6,341 nucleotides of DNA from an uncultured Oscillibacter sp. (GTDB taxonomy: Bacteria; Bacillota; Clostridia; Oscillospirales; Oscillospiraceae): NCBI GenBank assembly GCA_902490355.1, contig CABUDN010000140.1, positions 1-6,341 on the forward strand. Direction: 5' to 3'. The notes under the pieces were generated by a model. It saw only the letters and a program-made list of their open reading frames with translations. It searched no databases and was not told the origin of the DNA. Below are positions 5,466 through 6,341 of this stretch, piece after piece (the first letter of the stretch is position 1; the number at the start of each line of letters is the position of its first letter). The position numbers and the translations under genes are program-made.

Positions 5466-5660
5466 ATGGACTATATGACTTTGAAAGAGGCAAGTGAAAA
5501 ATGGGGTGTGACCCCTCGACGGATAAACTACTATTGTACTGCTGATCGTATTCCCGGCGCTGTAAAGATGGGAACCGTCTGGCTTATACCAAAAAATTCT
5601 CAAAAGCCCGCCGACAGAAGATTCAAAAGCATACGCAGTAAGGATGGTGAAAACAAATGA
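5466..5660 (+). CDS. Small helix-turn-helix (excisionase/MerR-like) protein
   Basis: This encodes a 64-residue DNA-binding protein. I prefer the ATG at 5466 because GGAGG (5454-5458) lies 7 nt before it; the ATG at 5460 is only 1 nt from that site. Residues 4-30 (MTLKEASEKWGVTPRRINYY and CTADRIPGAVK) form the winged helix-turn-helix of the HTH_17/MerR-like type, followed by the usual wing (MGTVWLIPKNSQKP) and a basic tail. Proteins like this occur in mobile elements of Clostridia either as excisionase-like factors or as small regulators. No integrase is visible, and the gene overlaps a response regulator as ATGA (5657-5660), so here a regulatory role in that operon seems likelier than excision (inference). 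Confidence 0.8.
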   Translation: MDYMTLKEASEKWGVTPRRINYYCTADRIPGAVKMGTVWLIPKNSQKPADRRFKSIRSKDGENK

Positions 5661-6341
5661 AGCACATTTTCTTTGTGGAGGATGATTTGAGTTTAATCAA
5701 TGGTCTTTCCTTTGCAATCAAAAAGCAGGGCTATGCGCTGACGGTTGCCCGCACCAGTGTGGAGGCCGAGCAATTATGGGAAAACGGGAATTATGATCTG
5801 GTAATTTTGGATGTGACATTGCCGGATGGTTCCGGCTTCGACCTGTGCCGGAAAATCCGGGCGTCCTCCAAAGTACCGATTATGTTTTTGACGGCTGCCG
5901 ATGAGGAAACGGATATTATTATGGGGCTTGACATTGGCGGCGATGATTATATGACCAAGCCATTCAAGCTGGCCGTGTTTCTTTCCCGGATCAATGCCTT
6001 GCTGCGCCGCAGCGAAAACTTTAATCAGGAGCAGGCCGAGCCAGAACTGCAATCTAATGGAATACGGGTTCAACTTCTCAAACAGGAAGTTACCAAAAAC
6101 GGGGTCCCTCTTGACTTGACGGCCGGCGAATATAAATTGCTGCGTCTATTTATGGAAAACCCGAACATCATCCTTTCTCCAGAGCAAATTCTGAGCAAGC
6201 TCTGGGATTGTGACGAAAAATACATTGATAACAATACTCTGACTGTGTATATCCGGCGGCTCCGCACAAAAGTAGAAGATAACCCTGCCGATCCTCAAAA
6301 GATTGTGACCGTCCGACGTATGGGGTATAAATGGAGTACGA
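5657..6341 (+). CDS. OmpR/PhoB-family response regulator, 3' end outside window
   Basis: The frame opens at the ATG overlapping the HTH stop and is open to the window edge, giving 228 residues; the family is usually about 220-235, so only the last few residues are missing. The receiver domain (1-~118) has the acidic pair D9-D10, phospho-acceptor D52 in LVILDVTLPDGSGF, T79 in MFLTAADEE and K101 in YMTKPFK. The winged-helix output domain (~130-228) shows LTAGEYKLLRLFMENPNIIL, the DNNTLTVYIRRLRTKVED recognition helix region and the VRRMGYKW hairpin. It would be phosphorylated by a sensor kinase, probably encoded just to the right. The LTAADEET...GLDIGGDDYMTKPFKLAVFLSRINALLRR pattern recalls regulators of peptide-antibiotic ABC transporters, but targets cannot be read here. 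A weak AAGGATGGTG precedes the start, so coupling may matter. Confidence 0.9.
   Translation, partial: MKHIFFVEDDLSLINGLSFAIKKQGYALTVARTSVEAEQLWENGNYDLVILDVTLPDGSGFDLCRKIRASSKVPIMFLTAADEETDIIMGLDIGGDDYMTKPFKLAVFLSRINALLRRSENFNQEQAEPELQSNGIRVQLLKQEVTKNGVPLDLTAGEYKLLRLFMENPNIILSPEQILSKLWDCDEKYIDNNTLTVYIRRLRTKVEDNPADPQKIVTVRRMGYKWST

Overview
The window looks like part of an integrative and conjugative or mobilizable element from a Gram-positive Clostridia-type genome (Oscillospiraceae/Lachnospiraceae-like). This rests on the GC-rich coding sequence, strong AGGAGG-type ribosome binding sites, ATGA stop/start overlaps, and a gene set (DUF3849 protein, MobC, CD1845-like membrane protein, three-histidine relaxase) that I know from such elements. 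The species cannot be fixed from the sequence.

Layout, left to right. (1) 1-1338: the 3' part of a DUF3849 protein gene, cut by the window edge, overlaps a mobC-like relaxosome accessory gene by 4 nt. The pair ends at a rho-independent terminator whose 5' arm lies inside the loop of a second perfect hairpin. (2) 1426-2139: a candidate promoter, then a 101-aa conserved-hypothetical gene coupled by another ATGA overlap to a 103-aa CD1845-like membrane protein, closed by a perfect terminator. (3) 2140-2262: a gene-free gap holding a 52-bp near-perfect palindrome and the terminator of the next gene, which runs the other way. (4) 2263-3720, minus strand: an AlbA_2/Schlafen-like, ATPase-like, winged-helix protein with its own strong promoter and terminator, so a self-contained unit sitting between mobC and the relaxase. 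(5) 3721-3822: a short divergent intergenic region with a near-consensus minus promoter and a small palindrome. (6) 3823-5235: MobP-type relaxase. (7) 5218-5465: about 230 nt of non-coding DNA with a run of hairpins directly after the relaxase, a candidate oriT, followed by a palindrome and a promoter. (8) 5466-6341: a small helix-turn-helix gene overlapping an OmpR-type response regulator that runs off the right edge.

How they fit together: MobC and the relaxase would form the DNA-processing relaxosome, possibly acting on the hairpin-rich region after the relaxase. The DUF3849 and CD1845-like proteins are accessory functions of unknown mechanism. The AlbA_2 gene and the HTH/response-regulator operon look like regulatory or cargo modules placed on either side of the relaxase. 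No complete new system is demonstrated here. The least explained pieces are the interleaved hairpins at 1344-1406, the 52-bp palindrome, the hairpin array after the relaxase, and the isolated AlbA_2 unit.
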